Positions 22,155 through 34,109 of a stretch of DNA of 64,000 nt are shown here, piece by piece. Source of the DNA: Cryptomeria japonica. Lineage: Eukaryota > Streptophyta > Pinopsida > Cupressales > Cupressaceae. Both the position numbers and the translations under genes were made by a program. The stretch covers positions 813,419,069 to 813,483,068 of the forward strand of contig NC_081414.1 of assembly GCF_030272615.1 (NCBI RefSeq), given 5' to 3'. Position 1 is the stretch's first letter. Every line of letters starts with the position of its first letter. The notes beneath the pieces are model-generated. The model did not search any database, was not told the origin of the DNA, and saw only the letters and a program-made list of their open reading frames with translations.

Positions 22155-22749
22155 TTTATCAAACAATACTTCTATATTACAGGCTTGGCTTTTCTTTCCA
22201 CGTGTCTTGGCCCCCATTCCTCCTTGCATTTGAAGCACAAACCTTTCTTTTTTAGGTCTTCTCATTGTCTTTTAAGGTTTTCCTGTTTACAAACATGCCC
22301 ATACTCCCATTTTTCCTTACAATGGAAACAGATTTTTTCTTTTCAAAGTTCTTTATTGATCATTTCTTATAGGAAATTCCCTTTTATGCCAATATTTCTC
22401 ATAGGGGGGGTTTTGAGGTTAACAATTTTGTGTAGGTCTTATCTTTTGATGATGTGATTTCTAACGTTGTTGCCTTTTGAATTGCATCTTCAAGAGTTGT
22501 AGGATCAAGAGCACTTACCAAGCCCTTGATTGATTCTCTTAACCCTTCTACAAATAGGTATGTGAGTCTACTTTGAGAAATCTCTAACACCATGACTAAA
22601 AGTTTTTGGAATTCAATGGCATAATCTTCTACAATTCCATGCTTTTTTAGTTGTGTTAGTTCTTTAAAGTACAATTCGGGGTGTTTATGATCAAATATCT
22701 TGATAACCCTTTGAGTGAATTCATCTTAAGTGGTCATGTGTTGGTGACC
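22155..22749 (-). pseudogene. Gag C-terminal half and zinc knuckles of element D
   Basis: Frame 22674-22399 reads LKKHGIVEDYAIEFQKLLVM and FVEGLRESIKGLV, typical Gypsy Gag. Downstream (22340-22155) two zinc-knuckle-like motifs appear: CFHCKEKWEYGHVCK and the partial CFKCKEEWGPRHV. Element B was inserted just upstream at 22749/22750, separating this part from the rest of gag. Confidence 0.85.
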
Positions 22750-23158
22750 TGTTGTGACCATTTCACACATCGCCCCATTAGAATGGGGATCCCCTCTTTT
22801 TGCTTTGTTTTGGCTTCTCTCTACTTGTTCTTCTCTCTGTTTTTAGGGTTTTGAGTGAGTGAGTTGTCTTGCCTGGGCCAGGGCTAAACCTTCGGGGTTC
22901 TTTTTGGGTGTCATTCAAGCTAAGTCCAGTCAAATTTTGGAGAATTGTTAAGTGTCCTCCCGAAGAATTGAGATGATTGAAATTAGGTAAGTCTTTCAGG
23001 AGAGTCAAATAGGTCTTAGGTTAGGTCTAATCAGAGGTTTTTAGGGTGAAATCCAATTTTGACTAAGTGTTAGCATTTTTGAAGGAGAAATTGTATGTTC
23101 TTACCTGGGTAAGTGTTGATCAATTTTTTGAAGTGAGATGGTGCCTGAAACAGAGAAA

Positions 23159-25206
23159 TCGCTCCTGACCCTCAAAGAGGGCCCAGGGCGAAATTTATCC
23201 CGAGTGCAATTTCTTGTTTTTGATGGACTTGCTAACTGGTTCCTGGCCTTGAAAATGACCTAACTTTGCCTTGTGAAGCAGTTTGAGACTTAAATTTGAT
23301 GCAGTTTGGCCAAAAAGGGTAAAATCGCTACTGACCCTTGCTGAGGGTCCAGGGCGAAAATGTTGTTTAAGTCATATTTGTCACTGACTTTTCTAATTTG
23401 CTTTGTGCAGGGTCTCCTGGGAGGATGATTGAACATGACTTGATGCTCTGGAAGGTTTAGAGACGTGAAAATTGATGAATTTTGGAGATTAAAGGAAAAA
23501 TCGCTCCTGACCCTCAAAGAGGGCCCAAGGCAAGATTTTGATTTCCTTCATTTTGCAATGGAAAGAGACCAAGTTTGGATCATGAATGGAAAATAAATGA
23601 CTTTCTCCACCCACCTGAAGAAGTTTTGGCTAGAAATGATGAAGGACCTTGTTGAAAACAGAAAAATCGCTCCTGACCCTCAGAGAGGGCCCACAACGAA
23701 AAATCTCATAGGGGTCATTGCTAGCCTTATTTGGTCGATTTGAGATGTCAAAAGCATGGTGAAGGATAGAGTGAGCATAATGAAGTATCCAGACTTAATC
23801 AAAGATGATAAATTGAAGGAGTTTTGCCCAGGAAAGGTAAAATCGTTCCTGACCCTCAGAGAGGGTCCAGAGCGATTTTCTATGTGTGCACATTTTTGGA
23901 CCTTTCTTGGACATGAATTTTTATTCATAGCAAAGAACAAGATGACATCTTCCTTGGCAAAGTGATTTTGAGATGAAAAGTGAAGCATTTTGGTCCAAGT
24001 AGCAAAAATTGCTCCTGACCCTCAAAGAGGGTCCAGAGCGAGATTTTCAAATATGCATTATTCTTACAAGATCAAAGTATGTTTTATGATTGGAAGGGAT
24101 GAAGGAAAGCATGTTCTATCCGTTGAATATAATTTGGAGGATCAACAAAAGAATCAACCCAAAATCAAAAAATCGCTCCTGACCCTCAGAGAGGGCCCAC
24201 AGCGAAAAACCTAATATGGGAACTTTTCATCCAAGTTTGAGGAAAGCTAAGGTTAGGCATGGGTTTGAAACGATGTTGGAAAGGCCTTGAAGTGAAAAGG
24301 GATCGTTGAGAATCAATATTTTGAAGGCAATTACAAAAATTGCTCTTGACCCTCAGAGAGGGCCCATAGCGATTTTCCAAGATTCTCTCCTTTGTTTGAG
24401 GAATTGAGGCAAAATCTTGTGTGGATAGGAAGAGGAGATGATGTTTTATGCCTTAGAAGCAATTTGGAGTCCAAAGGATGGTGAAATGTGTCTAAAACCA
24501 AAAAATCGCTCCTGACCCTCAGAGAGGGCCCAGAGCGAAATTATTGAAAATCCTCATTTTACCTTGCAACAACAAAGCGAGTTTGGATGAGATGGATAAA
24601 GGAAGAACATTGCCAAGTTACGAATGAAGTTTCAATGAAAAAAGATAGAGAATCAAGCCCAAAATCAAAAAATCGCTCCTGACCCTCAGAGAGGGCCCAG
24701 AGCGAAAAACACCAAAAACACACCTTTTCTCCAAAATTTGATAGAGCTAAGTTTGCAAGTCAGTGAGGAGGCCTAGTTGAAATGTCTTGAAGAGATTTTG
24801 GAGGTTGAAAATGCTAAATTTGAGCAAAAAATGAAAAATCGCTCCTGACCCTCAAAGAGGGTCCAGAGCGAAATTGCCTTCAAGGACATTATTTCCTTCA
24901 AAATTATTGATGAATTAACTTTATAGTGCAAGGAAATGGATTTTGGAAGTGACATTGTGAGTTTAACAAACAAGTTGAGGTGGATTCCAGCTAGAAAATG
25001 GAAAAAACGCTCCTGACCCTCACTGAAGGTCCAGGGCGAAATCTACATTTTCACCTATTTTTCCTCATAAAAAATGTCAAATTGGAAGTGCAACGCGTTA
25101 ACTAGATATCAATTTACCCTCCAGGAGATTTTCAAGTCAAAATGTGAAATATTCAAGGCTAAAATTCAAAAATCGCTCCTGACCCTCAAAGAGGGTCCAG
25201 GGCGAA
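23159..25206 (+). repeat. Phased hairpin array in element B (13 hairpins)
   Basis: Hairpins begin at 23159, 23325, 23501, 23667, 23843, 24009, 24173, 24340, 24506, 24673, 24839, 25007 and 25173. Intervals are 166, 176, 166, 176, 166, 164, 167, 166, 167, 166, 168 and 166 bp. The core is TCGCTCCTGACCCTC, AGA, GAGGGCCCAGAGCGA: a stem of about 15 positions with three mismatches and a 3-nt loop. In several copies changes on one arm are not compensated (for example 23325 and 25007). Spacers differ strongly between units. Frames through the array are by-products. Confidence 0.93.
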
Positions 25207-25551
25207 ATCATCACGGAATTTAATCAAGCCTTGTTTTAAAAATTCATATTCTCCAAATTGCATTAGATCGCCAAAATTGCTAATTTTGAGGCATTTGGAA
25301 AATTAAAATTAAATTAGCATTAAATTAAAAGCATTTTGGCATTTAATAAATTGATTTTAAGCCTTAGAAAATCGAACTTTTATTTTGGAGGCATTTAAAA
25401 TTAATTTTTATTAAATTAAAATTAAATATAAAGCGCTCAAGGCACTATTTTGATTTATTTTGCCAAGTCGGCCTCCCCTTTTTGGAATTTTATTTACTTT
25501 TAACCTCCATTTTGCCAAGTCGGCCTAGAGGGAGCAAAGGGTTGAGCGCTC

Positions 25552-25558
25552 TATATAT
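25552..25558 (+). promoter_or_regulatory. TATA-like box upstream of the element B ORF
   Basis: TATATAT within GCGCTCTATATATTGGAGG lies about 410 bp before the presumed ATG at 25969. A CT-rich stretch and an acceptor-like TTGTGTAG at 25953-25960 lie between. It could give the ORF its own promoter, possibly with a leader intron. Confidence 0.4.
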
Positions 25559-25968
25559 TGGAGGTGTTTTTTTTTCACATTTCAAATCATTCAATCATTG
25601 CCTTAAGTGCGAATTTGGAGAGCTAATTGGAGGTGCGAAATCTGGTTTGCTTGGAGCGAATTTCTTTCAAGTGTTGAAGGCTAGAAGGAAGTGGAGTTTT
25701 ATTCTTTTCCAAGCTAGAGGAGGCGCAATTTCTTAAGAGTTTAATACTCAAGAGGAGGTATGGCGAAATCATCTTAACACCATTGTTGAAGATTTGAATT
25801 TTGAACGTTTGTTTTGAAAAATCTAAGTATTGCATGGTTAATTAGGAAATGATAACTCAAAGATTTATCATGAAGTTTCCTAATTAAAATCTTAAATCTT
25901 CCTTTTTAGTCTATATTTCTACACTTCAAGATATATTCCTAATTGTGAAATGTTGTGTAGGTATCAAG

Positions 25969-28900
25969 ATGGCGACTCCAAAGGCGGGAGCATCCACTAG
26001 TCGCCCGGCTCTCATGAAGGAAGATCAGAAGAACGACGAATTGGAGACCAGGATCGTGTCCAAATGGAGTAACATCGGAGATACCAACTTGGGAAACTTC
26101 AGTGTGAAGAAGTTTCGAGAAGTCCCCTATATTGGCAAGCCATCACCTATTGCGAAGAAGATTATTGAAAGTGGCATCATCAAGGCGGCAGGTTTCCCTC
26201 CAGCAGTCCAGTGTCATGAGCTGATAATCGAGTGTGCCCGCCATTATGACTCACAATCAAGATTGATCGTATCTAAGGAAGGAAACACCTTAGCTTACCT
26301 TTCAGAGGAGGCTATAAGTGAAGCCCTCCACCTACCAAAACATAAAGATATGATTTACAAAAGCCTAGAAGGAGCCAAGTCAATGTATGAAGATGATCCT
26401 GACACCTGTTTGAACCTCATCAACAAGAATTGGTTGCTCAAAAGTCATCCTCGTCTGAACAAGATTCCTAACACACCCCATAGGATTGATTTCCAGGAGG
26501 AGTACAGAGATTTGATAACTTTGCTCAATCGAGTTACAGGGGCTCCTCAACCCTTCTACTTCGAGAAGTGGATGTTCTTCTTCATTTAAGTGATAGTCAA
26601 AGGGAAAGGAACTCTTCATTGGGCCAGAATTATTAGCAATAGCCTAGATGTGCAGTTGAGAAGACTAAGGCCTACCAAGTCGTTCCACATGAGCTCATAT
26701 GTCATATATGCCTTGATCAGGAGTTTCGAGTATGCAGGACTACCTCACAGAGGAGTGATCGAGAGAGGACCAGGAGAAGTGAGAGTTTGTGACTCTTATG
26801 TTCATCTGCATCATCCACCTGGAAGTGACTACAAGTTAGTCAATGATACCTTCACGATGAACATCACTAGGATTTTGCAAGGCGAGATTCATAATCGACT
26901 ATCTCTGGATGCACAAGAACTTGTGAAGAGGTATGGTGCATGGTTCATCCAATTTCAAAAGTTTACATACATCAGAGTTCGGGGATGTCCTTCACCTCCC
27001 TACATGTTGCCAAGATATCCGACAGACAGAATAGTGTTACTTGAGGTAACCAGACAGTTGGCAGCTTGTACAAAGGTATCCAGACACAAGCATGGAAATG
27101 GAGTTCCCGTACCTATCATATCGGGGAATTCAGTTGAGGTATGTCCTAATACTCAAGCTTCGGAGGATGCAGAGAAGGAATTAGCCTTGTATTCATTCAC
27201 CTTCTTTGCCCTGCGGGAGAATTTTGATCCTTATGGTTATATGGAGGAGACAGTTGCTAGGAAGTACGGACATGAGTTTCAGGTGGAAGACTTTTGGATG
27301 AATCTCTCAAGTGATTTAGAAGTTAAAAGGAAGATGCATTCCAGATTGCCTTTAGATTTCATCAGGAAATGCAAGGTTTACAGAGTAGCTGACCAAGCCC
27401 AGGACAATGGCAGATACCTCCAGTCATCCTAGGACAAAGAAGATAAAAGGGTGAAGATAGATTGGAGCGAGCCTGAGGTTTTAGACTTGAGAGTTCTGAT
27501 GGCTCCGGTTTTATCATGTACTCGCAGATGGGTGGATGTACAACATCAGAAGTTGAGAGAGCAGAACGTATCAATGACTTTTACTTTGGAGGCAAGGCCA
27601 GAGGAAGGAGAGGCAAGTGTGAGTGAAGACACCTCTCATCCTAGAGGCGCAAACAGGAAAGAAAGACCTGAGAAAAGAGAATCTTCTAAGACGAAGCAAG
27701 AGGCCAATCGAGATCGCCCATCAGGCACATCTTCTCGACATGGAAAGAAGGCAAGTCAAGCTGAAGGTCAAGAGAAGATGGTACCTGAGATTGATGAATC
27801 TATGGAATCCATGGTACATGATGATAAGCCAGAGAAGGGACAAACACCTCAACATTCATCAAGTCAACCTCTACAAATCGATGAGCTACAGGAAGATCAG
27901 GGAAATGATGATGAAGCGACATCTCCTCTCCGAGAAGATGAACCCCTGCTTAAAGAGATACAAGTTAGAGAGACAAGATCCGCCATCCCAGATTGGCTGA
28001 AGGAGAGACTGACAAGGGTGATCGTGATTGAGGAGGAAGAAAATGTAATTGATTTGGAGAGTCTTATAGGAAATTCTCAAGAAGTGACGGAAAAGAAGAA
28101 GGCCACCAAGATGTCCAAGGTGATCAGAGATGAGGCAGGATCCAGGAAATTGCAAATAGCTACACCAGTAGTGGACAAATATGAAGATGAAATTCTTGCA
28201 GATGAGTATGATGTGGAAACATTTGAGCTTGGTCCACTCACTACTGAACAGGCAATGGATGAGGCAACCGATTCATTTGAGGCACTTAAAGACAAACTCA
28301 AGGAAGAAGTGGAAAAGAATAAGAGGCTTGAGAGAGAGGTCGGTGCTTGGAGAGGCTACTTTAGTCATCTCAATCAGCCCTTGAGACGTCAAGATCCAGC
28401 AGTATCTCCTGTGCAGGCACTTCCTCTTGAATCAGTTGGAGAAGCAGAAAGGGTCAAAAGCTTGGTTCAGCTTATGAGTTCTTGGATTGATAAATCCCAC
28501 ACGGTAGCTGTCGAGTTTGCAACAAGGATGATGAAGACAATCCATCGAGCTATCCAGGTCCTTGAGATTATTCATAATTTATTGATAACTGTAGCCGCTT
28601 TTGCTCATACTAGAGATGTTATCATTCCTGTCCTACAAGTAATAAGGCAAACACCAAGACGGATACTGGCACAAGAAAAGATAATGGATGGAGGAACTCA
28701 TAACCTACTACAGTGATCAGCTCTGCTCCAAATGAAAGAGGTCCTTTTTGAGGACATCAGCTCAAAATGCGGTCAAGTTGAAGGTGTCATCCATCCAATT
28801 CAGGATAAAGTGTTTGAAGTACTGTGTACCATCCTTGGCAGACGAATCGAGCTTGAGACAGATGTGGACATCCAAGAGTTGGAGGATAGAATCAAGGTCA

Positions 28901-29172
28901 TCTTTTGCAAAGAGGAAAATGTCATCACAGATGAGCAACAAGATCTGATGTTCACTACCATGCTCCTGATTGAGAAGATCAAAGAACTCGAACCTGGATG
29001 GGAAGCAGCTCTTCTCACTGCCTTCGATCAGGTTATTCACTTGGAGGAACGAATGAAGAATCTTCCTGAGATTCCCATTGCTAAGATCAAAGGAATTGTG
29101 TCCAGATTCGTTGGATATGCTAAGAAAGAGCATAGGAAAGGGAACAAGGTTCTAGAAGAAAGGTTGTTATAA
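25969..29172 (+). pseudogene. Element B large ORF (1,068 codons, three in-frame stops)
   Basis: From the ATG at 25969 (preceded by an acceptor-like TAG at 25958-25960) one frame runs to TAA at 29170-29172. It is interrupted only by TAA at 26587-26589, TAG at 27430-27432 and TGA at 28714-28716, with no frameshift over 3.2 kb. Residues 1-485 look globular and include FEKWMFFFI and FDPYGYMEETVARKYG segments. Residues about 530-690 are highly charged and low in complexity. A Lys/Glu-rich coiled coil follows (LKEEVEKNKRLEREVGAWRG, about 780-800). I recognise no known enzyme motif. A decayed relative of the globular part lies at 48981-49166, so the family is repeated. Confidence 0.65.
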
Positions 29173-29366
29173 GATGATGTGGCATCTTAATTATCATTGG
29201 TCTATGTTTCCTCGACTTTTGTGCCAATTAAATATTTGGCTATGCATTTAATGATGTTCATCTAAAAGGGGAACTTTTTGTAATAAACCCTAATTAGGGT
29301 TTAGGTGTCAGAATCTCAACCATTGATCTTCTTTCGATCTGGGCCGTTCATTGTAATTGAGGATGC

Positions 29367-29374
29367 TATATATA
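29367..29374 (+). promoter_or_regulatory. TATA box near the 3' end of element B
   Basis: TATATATA within GATGCTATATATACCCTCAC lies at the same relative place as the TATA box of element A, after the shared AATTAGGGTTT and 'ccattgatc' segments and about 0.87 kb from the end. It is the candidate LTR promoter (U3/R border). Confidence 0.6.
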
Positions 29375-30246
29375 CCCTCACTCATTTTCATTTTGTCATT
29401 AGATTTTAGAGAAAGAGATAATAGTTAGAGCTTTGGAGAGAAGAAAGTTATTTTGTAGCAAGATTGAGTAGTGAAGAAAGAATTTTAAGCAATTGTTGTC
29501 CATTTGGCTGTGAGATCAATAAAATATTGAAGTTATGGTGTTTTATTGCAATACTTGTGGCTATCTTCATGGTTGTTTATCTTCTTGAATCATTCTCAGT
29601 CGAAGTAGTATTTAAGTTTGAAGGACTAAGTGTTGTGCTCGATCTTTGGTGAGATTCATATCCAAACCACTAGCTTCTTACTGATTGTAAGGACGCCTTG
29701 TGTGGTCAATTGGAGATATTGAGATTGCTTGAACATTCAATCATTATTGAAATATTGATATGTATCTTTATGATAGTATCTATAATCTTTGATGATTTGA
29801 AAATCCCTAATCACCTTAGAAGATCGCATCAATTCCAGTAGAGTTGTAATTCCTTGGCAATACTGAAATTGGTAGAATCTTACAGAGTCTAGCCTACATT
29901 GAGTCATTCTTAGGATTAGATTAGAATTCATCTCTTGAAAACCCCTATCTTTTGATCTTTTTTGAGAATTTGTTAGTATTAGGAAAAATCCTGTTCCTGC
30001 AGTCGAGTGAGAGCAACACGGACCAGCTTTCAAAGTGCGTAAGACCCCTTAAAGAAACAGCATTCACAACGACCACTGGTGCTTATCCACACGTAGAGAT
30101 CCTACAACGAAGAACCTTGAAGTCACCCTGATTGATCCTTTTTGCGATACCTTCAGCATTCAAAGGCTTTACTCAAGAGAGGATAAGGTATCCTTGGGTA
30201 TTTTATTTTGTGTTTGATAGTGTACAAAATACACGTCAACATGACC

Positions 30247-30960
30247 TTGGGTAATAAGGCCATGACGCCACCAATCATGGTCAATTCCTTCCAAATATAG
30301 ACTAGCAAATTTAATAGTGTCTTCTTCCATCATGGAACTAAGTGAAAGATAAGTGTCCATCTTTTGGACCCATGAACGTGTTGTGAGTCATCTGGATCCA
30401 TCAAAGTTGGGTAGAGTCATTTTACTTACCCTTTGTCTTAAATCTTTGTTGGATTGTCCTCTTTCCCTACTAAGGATATTCCACATTTTAGCATCATAGT
30501 AATCCCTAAAGGAAACATTTCTCCCAACTTCACGTTCTAGTCTTGAGTATGCTTCAGCAATTTCATCAACATTGTTAATGAGCAGATTGTTTGCTTCTTC
30601 CTCTATTGTGTGTTCTCCCCTAGGTATGAAAGAAGGTCTTGTTAACCAATGATTTGATCCCCTTGGTGGAGTGTAGTTATTTTCTGAATGGTTAGAATTG
30701 ACATCCCTCCCATCAGTTTGGTTGGATCAAAGATTATTGATAGTGTTGTTCATATTTTGGAGGGTTTAAAGAAGTAGTTGTGTTGTTTTCTCATTTTGCT
30801 CCATGAAAGATTGAGTTGCTTGTTTGTTGTGCTCCATGAAGGCCCTCAATTCGTTTCACATTTGTTCATTCATTGTATTGTTTTGAGTGGAGTTATTGGT
30901 GGATGCAAATTTCTTCTTTTCTCTTTCCAAGGCTGTTTGAGCTCTTTGGCTAAGTTGCAT
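30247..30960 (-). pseudogene. Gag N-terminal half of element D
   Basis: Minus-strand frame around 30360-30247 reads SSMMEEDTIKFASLYLEGID and DWWRHGLITQGH, conserved Gypsy Gag sequence. It is cut at the element B insertion and resumes at 22749. Farther upstream (30960-30400) the frame is broken. It follows the primer-binding site by about 30 bp. Confidence 0.82.
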
Positions 30961-30992
30961 CAACTATCTTTCATCCTTTAGGCTGGCAAGAA

Positions 30993-31009
30993 CAATACTC
31001 TAATACCAA
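30993..31009 (-). other. Primer-binding site of element D
   Basis: On the minus strand the LTR end GGGGACATTACA is followed by ATTGGTATTAGAGTATTG. This resembles the complement of initiator-Met tRNA (TGGTATCAGAGC in many plant elements) with a few changes. Confidence 0.7.
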
Positions 31010-31010
31010 T

Positions 31011-32752
31011 TGTAATGTCCCCTTTCGGGATTGCCCTAAAATCACAACCATTAGAATAAGAAATGTAAAACTAGGTAACCCAGGGATGCGTCCCCGGCCT
31101 GAAAAACCCCCTATCCCGGTCCCAGGGACGTTTCGGGAACTTGGGGGCGGCCAAGGGACATCCCCCCCGCCCCCCATCCCCAAAATGTGGAATTAGTTGG
31201 GAACGTCTCGAAAACGGGGGGACATTTGCCCCAGCCATGGGGGACATCCGTACATCCTAGGGATGGAGGCGGATGGCTGCAAGTCCCCCACAATTGGGGT
31301 TAGTTAAAAACATTAAAAAAATGTCATATTTAAAATGACAAAAAAAAATTCCTAATGTGGACCCCAAATTATTTGCCTAATTCCAATTATTTGTTAGGAA
31401 TTGCATGCAGAAAATATCAATTGAATGCAAATAAAATAATAAGTCATTTGAGCTGCCCCTGGATCTTGCAAGGGGTGCTGCCCCTTGACCCCCGTCTTGG
31501 GGGCGCTGCCCCCAAACCCTTGTTGAATAATTTGGGGGGAAACTACGCCAATAAAAGTGGGGAAAATTTAACCTCCAAGTTTGATTAGGCTCCATATAAC
31601 AACATTATTAAAAATTTAAAAGGCAATAATATTAAATTATTAATATAAGTCTTGACTATGTGATAATTCATAATATCGTTGCCATATTTCATGTTTGACT
31701 ATATGATATATTTAAAACTTTAAAAGGGAACGATATAAATATTTCATCTCTTACCATATGATATTCATATATTTAAAAGGGAAGGATATGTGATACGGGC
31801 AATAAAAACAAATATTTCCGACGATAATTGTTTAAGCAAAGCAATCAAATTTTCCGCAAATCAAACAAGTGCTCGCATATTGACAATGAATTTTCAATTA
31901 TGAATGCATATTGAGTATTGACAATGAATTATGAATTATGAATGTATATTGAATATTGACAATGAATTCTGAACACAAATGGAGTGGCCCGCTTGGAAGG
32001 GGATCTCGAATCTGCTCTCCCTCCTTGCATTTCCTTGTCTTCTCTACGTGATTGCTTGTTGGGGAAACAAGTAATCTAATGACTAAAGAATAAAATTTCA
32101 TAAAATGGCCTATACAAAATATAAGAAATTATATATTCAATCTATTATCATATTGCATACCAAAGTACTTTGTAGAATACAGTTATTGCAGATTTCCCTA
32201 AGAATGCTGAGTGTAGATTAGATATTGTTTTCCTGATCTTCCTTCTCCAGATTCAATGCCTTCCTTTGAATGCTGCTTTGCCTTATATATACCCCTCTAG
32301 AAGAAACAAAGGGTTGTGTCTTCTACTTGGTTACAACCCTTCCAAAAGGGCGTCTTTCCTTGCTGTCTCTTCATGAATGAACCAATGCTGTCTCTTCAAT
32401 TAATTATTATCGATGCCTTTGTCTTTGTCTAATATACAAATCATTGCATCATCGTAATATTTGTTTTGCTAATTGCAATCGCTGACCATACTATAATTAA
32501 TATTGTTTTGAATGCTGCTCATAACTAAGTCAGATCTTATTATTATTAAATGTTACTGTATCGCTGCCTGCAGTAATAAAATTGTTGTGTCCTATGCATC
32601 GGTGTTCGATTAGATCAATAGGATGGAGGCAGCATCTTCTCTCTGTTTGCATTGGCACGATTTAGATTACAGAAAATTGTAAAGTCTTAGAAATAAGAAT
32701 ATTTCTTTTGCTTAGGATGGTGTGAGTGTTGGGTATCATGGCGGGGGCATGA
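31011..32752 (-). repeat. 5' LTR of element D
   Basis: On the minus strand it begins near 32752 (TCATGCCCCCGCC) and ends GGGGACATTACA at 31011. The part 32195-32752 matches the left LTR; 31011-32194 has no partner because the left copy is truncated. It contains a G/C-rich patch (31085-31270), a GGGGCAGC/GCTGCCCC palindrome-rich patch (31450-31560) and a TATATATACCCC region at 32286-32297. Confidence 0.7.
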
Positions 32753-34109
32753 GAAGATCCATCTAAGATTTGAACTATCAAACTTAATCAACTCAAAAAA
32801 GCATAGCACCAAAGAATTTCCCACAGATATTGCACTTGATGCCAACAATAGAGATGTTACAGAATTCCCTAGGTGACTTGATTAACAACAAAATGCCCTA
32901 TAGCGCTGATGGTCCAAATGCTCTATAGGGCTGATGGTCCCCTCCTCTTTTCATTAGCGACCTGATCAATGATACTAAAATATCAAAGATCTTTTTGGAC
33001 AATGTTCCCAAAATAAGTCTATCTCATTATGGTTATTGAAACTCTAAGATACTCTAGAAACAAACTGAAACAAAAGAGATTAATTTGTCATAAATTTGAG
33101 AAGGCAATTAAAAGATTTTACAATGCATTTGGCTCCTAATATAGACAGGCCTAAAAATCACAAGCTAATATTCTAATCTTTCCATTTTCATTTAACCTAC
33201 CCCCAATGGTCCCATCGCATACACATTGTCACATCCTCTAGACTTCAATGCCTTGGATTAATACACAACAACATGAAAATTGGAAACTATAAGTTGATCC
33301 CACCCCATGGGGCATCAAGCAGCGACTTTAGGATCCCTATGGCTAACAGTGTCCCAAGCATGCAACTCCCTAAATGCCGACAACATGCCTCCCAATCTAC
33401 ATTATACTATAATTGATTCTAATAATAATGAGAATACTTAGCTCTAAAATACATGCAACACAACTGACCTAACTCGAGCTATTATTGATAAAACCCCCAC
33501 ATTATTAACATAGTGAGATACCATAGTTCCAAAATGTTTCCTAATGGAGACACGGGGATGCAGGGATGGGTTTCAAGGATGGGGGGATCAAGAGCCTAAG
33601 TTTGGGGACGGTAGGGGGACGGCAGCATAGCAGTGGTGGGGAGTGATGCTCATATATCATATACATATAGTACTTGAAAAAATATTATAGAAAGATGTGT
33701 AAGGAATAATTAATAAGTATAAGAATTGAAAATGAAACTTTGGCATATTATGTATAGTTTAAACTAATAAACATTGAAAACATGATAATGATTGCATTGA
33801 ACATTAACAATGGCAGAGTTTTGGAACTTTGGGAGCAAATCAAGAATAAGCATAAAGAATTGCAAATGAAACTCTGGCATACCAAGTGAAGTTTAAACTA
33901 ATAAACATTAAAAACATAGCAATGATTGCATTAAAAATAACAATGGTGAGTGGAGATTTGGGGTCAAGGGGCAATGCCCCTTGTGGGTTTTTGGGGACAA
34001 AGCTACCAACAAGGTCAAGGGGCAATGGCCCTTGCGAGGGTTTTGAGGGAAAATTGTCTTATTAAAATCTATTTTTTTAAGGTTTTAAATCTTTTTTTTA
34101 CAATACCCA
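32753..34109. other. Intergenic sequence with G-rich patches
   Basis: No gene was recognised. A direct repeat of CTATAG-GCTGATGGTCC occurs at about 32895-32940. A G-rich patch lies at 33545-33640, and paired CAAGGGGCAATGCCCCTTG-type palindromes at about 33963-34040 are related to the patch at 31450-31500. Confidence 0.4.

Larger units (their letters stand above)
22750..30241 (+). mobile_element. Element B: 7.5-kb TG...CA unit with hairpin array and large ORF (giant solo LTR candidate)
   Basis: It starts TGTTGTGACC and ends ACACGTCAACA, flanked by the 5-bp duplication TGACC (22745-22749 and 30242-30246) inside the gag gene of element D. Head, hairpin array, promoter-proximal AATTAGGGTTT segment and tail all match element A, but B is 4 kb longer because of an ORF region. 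The head occurs only once, so there is no LTR pair. The layout is head, 13 hairpins, TATA-like box, ORF, second TATA box and 0.87-kb tail. It resembles a single LTR carrying a gene in U3; a new element class is the alternative. Confidence 0.8.
16046..32752 (-). mobile_element. Element D: chromodomain Gypsy retrotransposon, nested and decayed
   Basis: On the minus strand the order is 5' LTR (32752 to 31011), initiator-Met-type primer site, gag, zinc knuckles, protease, reverse transcriptase, RNase H, integrase, chromodomain and partial 3' LTR (16588 to about 16046). This order and the chromodomain are diagnostic of plant chromoviruses. Three later insertions interrupt it: element B in gag, a 961-bp LTR-derived element between integrase and chromodomain, and a Copia-type solo LTR inside the chromodomain. 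All genes carry frameshifts or stops. Without the insertions the element would be about 7 kb. Confidence 0.88.

Noticed and set aside
23159-25206. CRISPR-like array (short palindromic repeats at regular spacing)
   Set aside because: Spacers are about 133 bp and partly related to each other, the context is a plant retroelement, and no cas-type genes are present.
31085-31270. GC-rich patch as a CpG-island promoter
   Set aside because: It consists mainly of G- and C-runs within an LTR, with no adjacent gene; related patches occur elsewhere in the window.
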